A stretch of 28,866 nucleotides of DNA from CAVPRW01 sp046727435 [NCBI: bacterium] (GTDB lineage Bacteria > Tectomicrobia > Entotheonellia > J063): positions 1-28,866 of the forward strand of contig JBKPCR010000536.1 of the NCBI GenBank assembly GCA_046727435.1, written 5' to 3'. The position numbers and the translations under genes were made by a program. Below are positions 1 to 11,124 of this stretch, piece by piece. The notes below the pieces were generated by a model, which was not told where the DNA came from, ran no database searches, and worked only from the letters and a program-made list of their open reading frames with translations. Position 1 is the stretch's first letter; each line of letters starts with the position of its first letter.

Positions 1-345
1 GTCACCCATAAGGACTTCAACCATATCATGCTCTACGATGCTTTTACGTCGGGACCACCGATCATGCTGGAGTCTCTGGGCTTTTGCAAGCCAGGTGAAG
101 GGGTGTATTTCTTCGAAGAGGGGAAGTCGACCCCAGGTGGCGCGTTGCCGATCAACACGAACGGGGGCGGGTTATCATATACCCATTCCGGCATGTACGG
201 CATTTTTCCTATAATCGAGGCGACACGCCAACAGCGTGGTGAATGCGGCGCACGCCAGGTTCCCAATGCGAAGCTCTCACTCGTGAACGGGATGGGTGGG
301 ATGCTCTCAGCGGCAGGAACGCTCGTGCTGTCCAACGAACCATAG
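1..345 (+). CDS. Thiolase (SCP2/acetyl-CoA acetyltransferase type), C-terminal part, 5' end outside window
   Basis: The frame is open from base 1 to a TAG at 343-345, so this is the 3' part of a gene that begins before the window. The 114 visible residues match the C-terminal lobe of SCP2-type thiolases. They contain the LPINTNGGG loop followed by YTHSGMYG, and then an NGMGG stretch where classical thiolases carry a C-x-G active-site cysteine. Thiolases of this branch act on acyl-CoA in beta-oxidation or sterol and aromatic side-chain breakdown, and often work with a DUF35 zinc-ribbon/OB partner, which would lie upstream and cannot be seen. The nearest downstream gene is nadE after a 206-bp gap containing a hairpin. 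The family call is firm; the substrate is unknown. Confidence 0.85.
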   Translation, partial: VTHKDFNHIMLYDAFTSGPPIMLESLGFCKPGEGVYFFEEGKSTPGGALPINTNGGGLSYTHSGMYGIFPIIEATRQQRGECGARQVPNAKLSLVNGMGGMLSAAGTLVLSNEP

Positions 346-375
346 CAGGGGACCATTTTCAGGGGGGGTCAGCAA

Positions 376-400
376 CAGGGCAGGCGAGATGCCTGCCCTG
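376..400. terminator. Strong hairpin after the thiolase gene
   Basis: A perfect 10-bp inverted repeat (CAGGGCAGGC / GCCTGCCCTG) with a 5-base loop (GAGAT) begins 30 bp past the thiolase stop codon. It could end or protect the thiolase transcript. No T-run follows it, so it is not a classical intrinsic terminator. The rest of the 346-551 gap shows no gene. Confidence 0.45.
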
Positions 401-551
401 CTCGATCGCCAGTGCCAGGCCCCTTCAGCACTCATGAGGTTGGTGTTGGCGCTCGCAGCCTCACAAGCAACATTGTCATCGGAGACTTGCTCCTCCCAGT
501 CCCAGGTATCATTCCATCGGCGCAACAATCCACTCTGGAGACGCAACGCCC

Positions 552-2672
552 ATGACAGCAGTCGGAACTTTTTTTAGCCTTTACAATCATGGGTTTATCC
601 GCGTGGCCGTGGGAGTACCCGAGGTGCAGGTCGCGGATCCGGAATTCAACGCGACGAAGACCATTGCGCTCATGGAGCAAGCGGTGGCGGAAAAGGCGGT
701 CCTGGCGCTGTTTCCCGAGCTCGGGCTATCAGCCTATTCGTGCGAGGACCTGTTTCATCAGCAAGCTCTGCTGGATGGTACGCTCGACGCCTTGCAAACC
801 GTGCTCACGGCTTCTACGGACATGAATCTGATTGCGGTAATCGGGGTGCCGCTGCAGGTCCGGCATCTCTTGTTCAACTGCGCGATCGTGCTGTATCGGG
901 GGCAGATTCTGGGGGTGGTACCGAAAACCTACCCACCCAACTACCGTGAATTTTACGAGTTGCGACAGTTTGCTCCCGCCTCCTCCGCCACTCGGACGGC
1001 CATTTCGCTATGTGGACAGGACGACATTCCCTTCGGTGAGCGGTTGCTCTTCCAGGCGGGAGACGACCCCCGCTTTACTTTCTTTGCGGAGATCTGTGAG
1101 GATCTCTGGGTCCCTATTCCCCCCTCCTCATATGCCGCATTGGCGGGAGCCACGGTTCTCCTCAACCTGTCGGCCTCCAATGTGACGATCGGCAAGGCGG
1201 AGTATCGCCACAGTCTCGCCGCGAATCAGTCGGCGCGCTGTCTGGCTGCCTATCTCTACACCGCTGCGGGCACCGGGGAATCCACCACAGATTTGGCCTG
1301 GGATGGTCAGGCGATGGTGTACGAAAACGGTACCTTGATTGCCGAGTCCGAACGGTTCTCGTACGCATCCCAGTTGGTCACAGCCGACCTGGACCTGGAG
1401 CGGCTCTCCCAGGAACGCATGCGACAGACCAGCTTCGCCCAGAGCGTGCAGCGGCACCGTGACGATGTGGGACAATTCCGCACCATCCGCTTCCCGGTTG
1501 CCTTACCCGTGACGGATCGATTGCTCCTCGAACGGGTATACGATCGTTTCCCTTATGTGCCAGCGGACCCGACCGTGCGCGATCGCCGGTGCTTTGAGGC
1601 ATACAATATTCAGGTTCAGGGGCTGGTCAAACGACTCAAAAGCTCACGCATCCCCAAGGTGGTGTTGGGGATCTCCGGCGGGCTTGATTCCACACATGCC
1701 CTGATCGTCGCGGCGCGCGCCATGGATGTGTTGGGATATCCGCGCGCGCACATCAAAGCCTACACCATGCCCGGTTTTGCCACCAGCAAGCGCACGCTCA
1801 CCAATGCCTGGGCGCTCATGCAGGCCATTGGCTGTGAGGCGCGCGAAGTCGATATCCGCCCGAGCTGTGAGCAGATGCTGCGCGATCTCGGTCACCCTTA
1901 TGCGCGCGGTGAACCGGTCTATGATATTACCTTTGAGAACGTTCAGGCAGGTGAGCGGACCAGCCACCTGTTCCGACTGGCGAATTATCATCAGGCCCTA
2001 GTGGTGGGGACGAGCGACTTAAGTGAACTAGCCTTAGGGTGGTCGACATACGGCGTCGGCGACCATATGTCCCACTACAATGTCAATGCCAGCGTGCCCA
2101 AGACCTTGATCCAGTATCTCATCCGCTGGGTTGCCGACACTGAACAACTAGGGTCGGAGGCGAGTCGGGTGTTGAGGGCCATTATCGAGACGGAGTTCAG
2201 CCCCGAGCTCATCCCTGGGGACATCAATGGCGATCAGCCTGGCCAGAAAACCGAAGCGGTGGTTGGGCCCTACGAGCTGCAGGACTTCAACATCTACTAT
2301 ACGACCCGGCTAGGTTATCTGCCGACGAAGGTGGCCTTCTTATCATACTGTTGCTGGCGGGATCGCACGCACGGTCGCTGGCCGGATATTCCGGCGGAGC
2401 AGCGACATCAATATACCATTGGTGAGATCAAACACTGGTTGTCGGTCTTTTTATGGCGTTTCTTCCAGATCAGCCAGTTCAAGCGCAGCTGTGTGCCGAA
2501 CGCTCCAAAGGTAGGCTCTGGTGGTTCGCTCTCACCGCGAGGCGATTATCGGGCGCCCAGCGATAGCGAAGCCACGGTTTGGCTCGAACAGCTCAAACGA
2601 ATCCCAGACCTGGACCCAGCTGAACCGCCAGCCGTTACCGCGTCGCAGACGGGGGCAAGTCGCCTGTCGTGA
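552..2672 (+). CDS. nadE: Glutamine-dependent NAD+ synthetase
   Basis: This enzyme converts nicotinic acid adenine dinucleotide to NAD+ with ATP and glutamine-derived ammonia in the cytoplasm. The 706 residues match the two-domain form known from Mycobacterium (about 680 residues). Residues 15-300 are a nitrilase-type glutaminase with the Glu-Lys-Cys triad visible as E56 (FPELGLS), K125 (VVPKTY) and C182 (AEICEDLW). Residues about 345-690 are the synthetase domain, with the PP-loop SGGLDS at 375-380 and the motif [19 protein letters not shown]. The ATG at 552 gives an N terminus ([12 protein letters not shown]) that lines up with the family start; the GGAG at 537-540 is 11 bases upstream, slightly far. 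It ends convergently with pbpC, overlapping it by 38 bp. Complete and apparently functional. Confidence 0.96.
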   Translation: MTAVGTFFSLYNHGFIRVAVGVPEVQVADPEFNATKTIALMEQAVAEKAVLALFPELGLSAYSCEDLFHQQALLDGTLDALQTVLTASTDMNLIAVIGVPLQVRHLLFNCAIVLYRGQILGVVPKTYPPNYREFYELRQFAPASSATRTAISLCGQDDIPFGERLLFQAGDDPRFTFFAEICEDLWVPIPPSSYAALAGATVLLNLSASNVTIGKAEYRHSLAANQSARCLAAYLYTAAGTGESTTDLAWDGQAMVYENGTLIAESERFSYASQLVTADLDLERLSQERMRQTSFAQSVQRHRDDVGQFRTIRFPVALPVTDRLLLERVYDRFPYVPADPTVRDRRCFEAYNIQVQGLVKRLKSSRIPKVVLGISGGLDSTHALIVAARAMDVLGYPRAHIKAYTMPGFATSKRTLTNAWALMQAIGCEAREVDIRPSCEQMLRDLGHPYARGEPVYDITFENVQAGERTSHLFRLANYHQALVVGTSDLSELALGWSTYGVGDHMSHYNVNASVPKTLIQYLIRWVADTEQLGSEASRVLRAIIETEFSPELIPGDINGDQPGQKTEAVVGPYELQDFNIYYTTRLGYLPTKVAFLSYCCWRDRTHGRWPDIPAEQRHQYTIGEIKHWLSVFLWRFFQISQFKRSCVPNAPKVGSGGSLSPRGDYRAPSDSEATVWLEQLKRIPDLDPAEPPAVTASQTGASRLS

Positions 2673-4314
2673 GAAGAGGACGGACCTCGAAGCGCACGGT
2701 ATCGAGGACTCGGCGTTCGTCATCGACAAGCAACAGGGTGTGCTTTCCGGGTACAGGCTCCCACAGCAGCGGCCCTGTCACCGCGCCAAGATCCTGTCCA
2801 TTGAGTACCCAGCGCGGCGCAGCACTCGCGTCATCGCCCACAAAGACGATACGCTGGTGGGCTGCTGGGATGTCTGGATCGAGGGCGATCACCTCCCCCG
2901 ACACAGGCGTTCGGATCTGCGGGAAACTTCCGGCCAGATGTGTTCGAGGCATAAGCGGCTCCGTTCCCTGAAGAAACCACTTGTGCCGCTCGGGCTCGAT
3001 GTCGCCGGGAAAGCTGACCTGGCGCGCTACTACCCCGGTGGGTGGAGCCATGGGTAAGCTTGGAGTGGTGCGGTGCAACCAGGCCACGATGTCGCCCCAG
3101 ATGGGTGCCGCTCCGATGACACCGCTGACATGTCGCATCGGTTCGCCTGACAGATTCCCGACCCAGACGCCGACGGTGTAATAGCGGGTGTAGCCGATGC
3201 ACCAGTTGTCGCGCATCTCTTGACTGGTACCGGTCTTCACCGCACTCCAGAAGCGAGTCGCGAGCGGGCTTTCGAGCCCGAATGTGATGCTGCGGCTGTC
3301 CCGGTCGGAGAGGATGTGCGACAGCAGAAACGTGGTGGCTTCGGAGTAAACTCGTCGGCCGCTCTGGGTGGCTGCCTCCCCTGGTGTCAGGCGCAGTGGA
3401 GTCCACAGACCGCCGTTGGCGAGCGTTCGATAGGCCTGCAGCAGTTCCCAAAGGCTCGCATCAACAGAGCCCAGGGCGAGGGACGGGCCGTAATAGTCTC
3501 CCGGCTCGTTGGCACCTTCAAGCCCTAGGCGTCGGAGCTGCTGAACGAAGTCTTCGGCTCCGATGAGGCCTAAGGTCCGCACTGCGGGGATATTCAATGA
3601 TCCTGCCAGTGCGGTTCGCACTGATACCAGTCCACGAAATCCCTCATCATAGTTCCTGGGACGATATAACCCCCCGACCACCGGCACATTCAGCGGCGCG
3701 TCTTCCAGCAGCGAAGCAGATGTGAGCATCTTCCGCTCGAGGGCCATGCCATACAGGAAGGGTTTTAATAGGGAGCCCGTCTGCCGCCTGGCCTGAATGC
3801 CATCCACATGTGTGGCGCTGGAGAGATCCCCACTGCCAGCGACATAGGCCAAGACATCCCCGGTATGATTTGCCACTACCAAGACAGCTCCATCATAGAC
3901 GTGCTGGGCTCGTATTGCCAAAAGGTGGCGGCGGAGCGTGTCGGCAGCGAACGCTTGTAAGCGGCCGTCGAGCGTCGAACGCACAGAGCGTGGTCCGTTG
4001 GTCGTGCGTAATAATCGCTGTGTCACATGCGGCGCCAGAGAGGCTCTGGGCCCCGTACCCACGAGAGCACCGAACGCCTGCTCCGATGTCTGCCAGGGAC
4101 GTCCAGGCTAGCCGCCGTACCTGAAAATCGAGCCGCCGTTCATATAAGATATTGCCATCTCGTCTAGCAGGCTGGTGTCTGAAGGGCGAAACGACTCACG
4201 GACCTCCGTAAATGACGGCAGTGCGACGTCGGCCCCGCGGTTCATCAACCAGAGAGCTGTGGCCGCAGCACACGCGAAACATGCCAGAAACACGGGCAAG
4301 TGACGCCGGATCAT
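2635..4314 (-). pseudogene. pbpC: Penicillin-binding protein 1C, broken: frameshift and loss of the GT51 domain
   Basis: PbpC is normally a membrane-anchored bifunctional peptidoglycan synthase of about 770 residues. Here the N-terminal anchor is intact (ATG at 4314, hydrophobic segment near residues 5-24). After the LLD at 4170-4162 a single base is missing: in the shifted frame the sequence continues NILYERRLDFQVRRLAW and then TSLADI, as expected, while the original frame stops at a TAG (4108-4110). Within about 25 bases of SLADI (about 4060-4087) the text jumps to the linker before the transpeptidase domain, so roughly 200 residues of glycosyltransferase domain are gone, including its catalytic glutamate motif. 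The remainder, open from GTG 4062 to 2635 (475 residues), keeps SLLK, the SLN motif, KTGTS and the C-terminal BiPBP_C domain. ATG 4314 overlaps the TGA of the A2M gene. A free transpeptidase fragment would lack an anchor, so loss of function is likely. Confidence 0.88.
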
Positions 4315-7300
4315 GGACGCACCTCGACCACGTCATTTGGCAGTTCCCCGAACATCTCTGGGGCGTAGAGGGCCTCGACTCGTGCCGGAGGCAAGTTGAA
4401 GCGGCCGCTCTGGTTCAGTCGCACGGTATATTCAACGAGCAGGCTTCCCTTCGGAACAAATTCACAATAGGCACGAAAGCCATCGAAGGCTCGCTCCTCG
4501 AAGGCTGACCTGGTGCGGGCTTGGCGCTCTTCTCCTTGAACAGCCAGCTGTGAATCCCTGCCAAGCCCGGTGCCGAGGTGCGACGCTCCTGCGGGGATCA
4601 GGTCATTTACCACCACCCAGGTCATGTCCCGGTCAGCTTCGATCTCCAGCCGCACGCGTACAATGTCACCCCGTGTGAACCGACCGGCGGTTGATGCATC
4701 GACAGGTATGAGCGACTTCGTCAGGCGGTACCCATTGACTAACGGAGCCTTGAGCGGGCTCGCCGCCGTTGCCTCTAGTGTCACCCAGGGGTAGCCGGCG
4801 CCGGCATGGTCCACCGCGAGTGTCGTGCCTGTGCTGGGCCAAGGAAAGGCAAAAGCAGCGCCTTGCGGCGTATGCGCCCACATGACCTCTCGCACCGCGC
4901 TGCCGAGAGAGGCTGTCGTCGTGCCTCCGATAGGAGTCTTCTCAAACGCCTGGGAGAACTTTTCAATCGCTAGTGCTCCCCAGGCGTTGGCTACGGTCAG
5001 ATCCCAGGTTCCACGCCGCTGACGCGCCAGCGTGCCGTTGAGAAGGCGCGGGAGGTCTTCTGGCCATAGGTGTTGCTCCAAGAGCAGCAGCATGAGTCAG
5101 ACGGCGTTCGTATCCGCGGAGGTCATCAGCCACCATAGCCCATCAGAGCTTTCGGTGGAAAACCCCAGTGCTCTGCCCTGCAGATTCAGCCGCGAGCGCA
5201 CGATTTGCTCGGCCTGGCGCAGCTGCCACCCTTGGTTACGGATGCCCGAGACACGATGCAGCACACTCCACCAGTCCAGCACGGCAGAGGTTGGCCACAG
5301 GTTGGGCTCAATGGTGATACTACCGAGCACCTGAGGCTTCACCGTTGTATAGCGTGACAGCGCCTCGACGGCCGCGAGCTTGCGGAGTGACAAATCAACG
5401 GTTGCGAACGGAGGCCGACGCTGGATCGTGCCCTCCACAAAGCGCTGCAACCCCTGTATCATCCGCTCTTGGACCTCTGCTGGGACCCCCCATCCCGCCT
5501 CATGAACAATCGATAAGGCGTAAGGAGTTAACACTTCGCTCCCCTGCTTCATGGCCGGGAAGCATTTGAGCAGCCCGTCCGAGTCGAGGTGCGACGGTAG
5601 GATGGCAGCGATCTGTTGCCATTGTCCGTGGTCGCGCAGCGCCACCGCCTGCGAAATCAGCTGCTCCAGACATGAGTAGGGATAACGCCGCATCCAGTCG
5701 CGCATCGCGCCCATCCCCTCTAGAAGAGATGGACGCACCAGGAGTTGCACGCCACCTCGGTCCAGGAGGGCGTCGGCGGGGCGCTGGACCAGCTGCTTGA
5801 TCTCGCGCTGCCACTGGGAGATCGTGGCCTGAAAGGTCCGAATCGGCACGACGGGGTATACCTGCTGCACGACGCGAATGCGATCAGCGGCACCACCGGA
5901 CGCCGCAGCTTCCACCTCGTAGCGCAACGCGCGCACGCCTGTCGGCACGATAATGTCCCAGCCGATCACTTGGGATTGACTGGAGGCCCGTGACAGAGCC
6001 TGCGCCGGTAGTGGGTCTGATAGAGCGTCGACGCGGCCCTGCACCTGCACTTCCATCGCCTGGTCGGTGGTATTACGCAGTATGAACTCGGCGCGGAATT
6101 GATTCCCCTCCCGGACGAGTGGTGTGATGCCTGACAAGATCATCAGATCCTGGGTTGAACGAATGGAGGTCGAGCCGGTGCCGAACATCTCAAACCCCCC
6201 GATCGCTACCGCGACGAGACGAAAGCTGGTTAACGAGTCGTTCAGGGGGATTTCCAGGGAAGCCTTACCGTTCGTATCCAGTGGCACTCGTCCATTCCAA
6301 AAGAGGAGTGTGTCGAAGAGCTCACGTGTCGGTTGCTTCCCACCACCACCTCCTTGCGGCAGCGCCTTCAACCCGTAATGGCGCTTACCGACTACTTCCA
6401 TCTGTGCCGTGGCGGTTTGTACCCTATATCCCCGCCGACCCATCATGGCCTCGATCAGATTCCAGCTCTTGTTTGGAAGCAGTTCCAGGAGGCCTTCATC
6501 CACCGCTGCCACCGCCACCTCGCTTCCAGGAGGAGGGAGCTGGCCTTCGGAGGTTCGCACTGCCACACGCACCAGGGCTTTGTCGCGGACCTGATAGGTC
6601 GTCCGGTCGGCAGCCACCCTCACCATGAGCTCATGCTTGCGCCACCCACACGGATCTCCTCGACGCCGAGTTTGAATGAGGGCCTGCCAAGGTCTACCAT
6701 CGCCGTCGGCTGCACGCCACTGACGCGCCCCCGCACCGCCAAGACCGAGATAAACATGTTCGGGGCAAAATCTTCTCGCACCGGGATCTCGATGACGGGC
6801 TCTTGACCCGAGAGGGGCACCACAAAACCGTCGAGGACTCCTTCCCGCTCCGTTGTGATCAAGGCGGTGGCCTCTTGGAACGGCATACGCACCTGAAAAC
6901 GCGCGATCTCGCCCGGCTCGTAATGCCATTTCTCCGGGAGGAGATCGATGCGATCGTGATTCTGAACGTCGAACCACCACTGTCGAGTACCAGGAACCCA
7001 TACATCCTGGTGTGCTCCGGCGACCAGGCCAGCGTCACTCAGCAGCGACGCCTGCACGATGAGGTTGCCGTCGGTTGGCGGTTTTGCTTCACAGAGCAAC
7101 AGGCCCTGTGCATTGGTAGCACCTTGGCACAATGTGCCCAGCTGTCGCGCTTCATCGATATGCTCATAGGCATAAAATCCCCCGATAAGGCGCTTACGAT
7201 AGGAATAGAATTTCCGCTGCCAGACTTCCACCAGCACGGGAGCATTGGGGACGGGTTGACCATGCACATCGACCACGGCGACTCGCGCGGTGATGACATT

Positions 7301-10060
7301 TTTCGAGGCCACCCACGCCTCGGTTTTAACGCCCACCAGCCACTTCGTCGGCCAGAGTGGCACGCTGGTCGCCACGGTTTGAACCTCACCGTTGGGGTCG
7401 CGATAGGCCAACTCCAGCACCAGCTCTGCTGGCTCTTCGAGCGTTGGCAACTGCGTGATGCTTGCTCTGGCCATCCCCGTCGCATCCAGCACCAAGTCAA
7501 GCCGCTGATGCACGCCACTGCTTCCCGTGATCGGCGCCGAGGTCACGGATTCGTCTCCATCCTCGTCGCTTCCAGATCTGACGCCAGCGCCTCGGCGTAC
7601 CACCCCCTCTTTGAGACGTGTACCGGCAAAGGGAAACCCCTCATAATCTGTCGGGAAGGACACGCTTTTCGGTCGGATTTGGGCCCGCAGGGTGACCGGG
7701 AGGTGGCTGGCTCCACCGCCAGCGAGATACTGCACGCCAAGCTCCACCGGCAGCTCGGAGACCCCGATCTGCGGCTCGGGTGGAGGCTGCATGAAGCCCC
7801 GCAGTAAAGGGATGCGGAATTCTTCGGCGCGAAATTCGCCGGAGATGCGCTCTTGGTCAGGAGCCAACCCCGCTGCTCCCTGCTCTGCCGCCTGTCGCGA
7901 CAACACGACCTGGTAGCGCCCAAGCTTGGCCCCCCCTTGGGAATGGCCCAGGAGCCTTCGGCAATGCCCCCCGCCTCCCAATACAGCGGCAATGCGTATT
8001 TCTCCTCGCTGCCGACATGGCGGATCGAGACGCGATTCGGGAGCCGGTCATCGGGCTCTCTGGAGAACCCGTGCAGCGTCTGCTCCCGCAGGATGTGTTT
8101 CATTGCACTGTATCTCCGGCGCGGAGCAGAGAGCGGTCGAGAACTGTATGGGTGATGATGGGCTCACGATCATTGGTGAGCGGCAGATGCCACGATCCCA
8201 ACTGCTGTGGGCAAAGCTGAAGTCGTTGGCCAGTGCCGCGGTCACGAAGAGCCCACCATCGAGGCGGTTGATGGCCAGCGTCTGTTGGGAATCGTAGTGA
8301 GGCAGATTGCACTCATAGGGACATGCGGCAAGCGCTTCTTGGAGTGGGAGCATACCGACACGCGCGATGCCCTGGTTGTCTGTCGCTCCAGCCCACAGCG
8401 TCTGGCCCTTACAATCATGTACCGCCACCTGAGCTTCATGCACCGGGCGGCCTTCGTCCAACGTCGTCACCCAGATGAGGGAAGCCTCTCGGCCCCATTT
8501 GAAGTGCACGGAGAGATTGGTCACCAGGACCGACGTTGGAACAAACATCGATTGCGGTTTGCCCAGCAGGGAAGCTCCCAACCGCGGACTCTCAATCTCG
8601 ACGATGTAGAGCCCTGGGACCTCCAAGGGGATGCCAACAACTTCGAGTGGCTTCGCCTCACGGGGTTTGGGCAGGACAAAGCTTTTGACTGAGGGAGGGG
8701 CCGGCCGTGTCCCAAAGATCGAGCTGTCGCGTGCTGCCGTAGCTACGGCGCGAAGCCATGCCAGGATGTCTTGCGGCCGGTCGGGAGATAGGTGTAGATG
8801 TCTTCCTAAGATCTGGTCCGGAGTATCCGTTTTGGATCTGGCCGTCTTGTCGCCCACTGCCTCGGCCACTTGCAACAGTCTGGTCCGTACCTCCGGTTCC
8901 AAGTTGCGGAATGTCACCGCCAGGGTGGGGTCAGCTTTCCACTCCACAATGCCGAACCGCGCGGCAAATTTGGCCAATAGGGGAAATTCTGCCGTCTTGA
9001 CTTGCAGGGGGAATCGGTTCGCATTGGCGAGTGGTCGCCCTGTTTCGTCGGTCAAACCATGGGGGAACTCGATCCGAAAGGTCGCCGCCTCAGGGAAAGG
9101 ACCACTAAAGTTGATACGGCTGACGAACAGCGCGCCTTCGTCGCTCCGATCCAGCGTAGGACTGCGGCGGCCTCCCTGCGCGCCGACCAGCATGATCCGC
9201 TGCGCCTGTTCCCAGGCAACAGACGCAGAAAACCGCAGGCTCATCGGTGTGATGGGGAGACATGCAGCGCGACGGCTCTGCCGCTCACAATGGAATTCCG
9301 CCAGGAACGGCGGACGGACTTTGAAAGAGAGCACCTGATCTTGCTCGTTTCCTATCCCGCTTTCAGCGGTGATGCCTTTCCCCCTGATCAAGCGCACGTT
9401 CGCACTGCTCGGAAATGTCTGTCTGGCCTGCAAGATCAGGACGTGTTTGTGCTCTACCCACCAGTCAAGGGTCTTGAGAATCGCCTCACGCCCTTCGCCG
9501 GTGATCATCCGCACGCCAATCCGCTCTGGGAGCCCCGCTACCGCGAACGCGGCATGATGCAACACTGATTCCTCTGTCGGTTGCGTATCAAGGCCGAGGA
9601 CAAACGCCTGATCTTCGACAATGGTCGAATCCGGAACAGGAATGGACGTCAGGATCGACGGACCGCCGGTTGTAAAGGTGAAGATCGTCTGTCCGGTTAC
9701 TAGTATCCCTGCCTGGGTTACCAGGCCAGGTCGGAGCTTGAAAGCACAACGAACGCCGCCGGGAAGATCGTGCGCGAAATTGTACACCCATGTGCGGCTA
9801 ACGATCCAACGGCCGACTCCGTCTTCGGGGCAGTCGATAATGAAAGGATCGACCGGGCTGCGTGGGTCACCGAAAGGCACCATGGTTTCGGAGAACATGG
9901 CACTGGCTTGACGTATACGCTTGATTGTACCTACAGGAGTAAATTGACTGACCTGCGGACTCGGATGGGACTCTCCGGCCTCCAATACAGGGCTGACAAG
10001 AGCACCCACCAGCAGCAGACTGAACGTCAGGCAATGCGAGCAAGGCCGCCACCTCAGCAT
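4311..10060 (-). pseudogene. yfhM: Bacterial alpha-2-macroglobulin (YfhM type, thioester), broken by four frameshifts and one stop
   Basis: Type I bacterial alpha-2-macroglobulins are large periplasmic protease traps (about 1,600-1,900 residues) that pair with PbpC. The text runs through five frame segments: 10060-8194, 8192-8104, 8103-7936, about 7930-6646 and 6644-4311. Breaks, each equivalent to one missing base, lie near 8193 (SSWDR to WHLPLTND), 8104 (AGDTVQ to MKHILREQ), the 7-C run at 7930-7936 (IPKGG to AKLGRYQ) and 6645 (EEIRVG to WRKHELMV). An in-frame TGA at 5097-5099 (SADTNAV*LMLLLLE) is probably a former CGA. The thioester motif CLEQ survives (5661-5672), as do the AVDEGLLEL and TRELFDTLL blocks. 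Met at 10060 gives a plausible signal peptide without a lipobox cysteine; ATG 10135 is an alternative start. Neither start has a clear ribosome-binding site. Confidence 0.92.
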
Positions 10061-10079
10061 AGGATGGACACGTTGCTTG

Positions 10080-10405
10080 GCTACCTGTCGTGACCTGAGC
10101 GTAGTAGGGGTCCTTTGCCTAAGGGTAGACAACATCGACTTGCATGGTAGAGACGTTGTTCTACTCCATGAAGTCGTGTGCAGTCAAGAACATCTGGAAG
10201 GACCAATTTTCCCGCACAGGCCTATCGGTATCAACACGATACACATCAACGGTACTGTTGTGGTATCAAAGGCATGCGGGGCAGGGGTAGGGTATGCCAG
10301 CCATGATGCAGAGGGCGGGGGATCGGCGTTCATCCTAGGAGAAATTTTTTCGCCTGGGCAAATTCGCCTCACCCCTTTTGGATTGCGGCTAGCGCTGGTG
10401 GGCAC
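10080..10405 (-). pseudogene. Possible remnant of an unidentified gene upstream of the A2M gene
   Basis: This 336-bp gap (10136-10471, reaching slightly into the alternative A2M start) has no intact gene. On the minus strand, 10259-10080 reads as protein-like text: NSTVDVYRVDTDRP, then VRENWSFQMFLTAHDFME, a TAG (10161-10163), NNVSTMQVDVVYP, a TAG (10119-10121) and AKDPYYAQVTTGS. A second frame just upstream, shifted by one base, reads WLAYPTPAPHAFDT and would join it. The composition (few Arg/Pro/Ser runs, many aromatic and acidic residues) differs from the shadow frames nearby. I do not recognise the family. It may be a decayed gene of the same locus, or chance; confidence is limited. Confidence 0.35.
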
Positions 10406-10471
10406 GGGTCACGGGCATTGCAGATGATGTTCTGGGCATACCTGTGTGCTTTCATAGCTTGCCCACTCTAA

Positions 10472-10783
10472 TTAGAGGATCAAGGGGTTTTTGAGGCGTC
10501 CGAGCTGCTTCCGATGGCCTTTGAGCATCCGATTTGCCTGTAACAGTCGCTTATGGAGGTGCCACAAACTGGCAGTCGCTTCGTCCAGCACACGCATCTG
10601 CACGGCTACCTTATCCTCGTAGGCCAATGCCTCATAGGTGTCCAGCACTGTCCAGGTGTTCACGAGCTGTGTAAACAGCCGTTGTCCCCATTCCAGAGTC
10701 ATGCGCTGGCCGACGAGTTCAGCTTGAATGGCCTCCCCTTCCGCAAGTTCATCGATCGCCTGTTCAGCCGTTAGATCTTTCAT
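10472..10783 (-). CDS. Small helical protein of unknown function (103 aa)
   Basis: I do not recognise this protein. The start at ATG 10783 is set by a strong ribosome-binding site (AAAGGAGGAC, about 7 bases upstream); longer readings from 10855 lack one. The protein has no signal peptide or membrane segment. An acidic N-terminal third (KDLTAEQAIDELAEGEA) is followed by long amphipathic helical stretches rich in Leu, Gln and Glu, and a basic C-terminal tail (residues about 80-100, KRLLQANRMLKGHRKQ) with many Lys and Arg. This resembles small coiled-coil or adaptor proteins. It stands alone between two long gene-free stretches, so its neighbours say nothing about its role. Confidence 0.65.
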   Translation of the reverse strand: MKDLTAEQAIDELAEGEAIQAELVGQRMTLEWGQRLFTQLVNTWTVLDTYEALAYEDKVAVQMRVLDEATASLWHLHKRLLQANRMLKGHRKQLGRLKNPLIL

Positions 10784-11124
10784 GAGTGGTGTCCTCCTTT
10801 GCCATATCTTGCATGAATGATGACTGGTGTGATGGGGCGTCGCTCGCATATTCATCTGTGCGGCTCACAACCCACACGCAGTTACATATAGCAAGAATCT
10901 TGCCAGCAGTGGACGGGGTGGCCGAGGTGAATCGACGCCAAATCTATACTCGAGGACACGGAAAGGTGGAGTCGAGCTCGATTCGCGATGTTGGGGGCTG
11001 CTGCGAGACGGCGGTGAAGATGAGGCGCTTCAGAGGGCACAGCGCAAGCCGAAATTGATCAAGCCCTACCGTGAGCTACCAATACGGCTCGCGCTGTCTT
11101 TGAGATGACCTTCCGTATGGCTGT
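10784..11124. other. Gene-free stretch of 341 bp
   Basis: I see no supportable gene here. It holds the ribosome-binding site of the 103-residue protein and a perfect 13-bp palindrome GCAAGAATCTTGC at 10891-10903, about 110 bp upstream of that gene's start, which could be an operator. A plus-strand frame open from about 10833 to 11108 has no usable start codon. Confidence 0.4.

Noticed and set aside
5097-5099. In-frame TGA in the A2M gene as a selenocysteine codon
   Set aside because: The family has an arginine-like position here, no selenocysteine chemistry is known for it, and the gene has four other lesions.
6803-7807. Long plus-strand open frame (334 codons) opposite the A2M gene
   Set aside because: It is antisense to well-conserved A2M text, has no ribosome-binding site and no recognisable protein motif; it reflects GC-rich codon structure.
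7930-7936. Programmed frameshift at the 7-base C/G run in the A2M gene
   Set aside because: A slippage site could explain one break, but not the three other frameshifts outside long runs or the stop codon.
10077-10427. 116-codon plus-strand frame
   Set aside because: No ribosome-binding site, odd composition, and opposite the coding-like remnant and the A2M start.
10911-11000. tRNA-like start (GGGGTGGCCGAGGTGAA)
   Set aside because: The A-box-like text is not followed by a B-box or a foldable anticodon and acceptor stem.
10833-11108. Open frame ending with EDEALQRAQRKPKLIKPYRELP
   Set aside because: The ending looks protein-like, but the frame has no usable start codon or ribosome-binding site.
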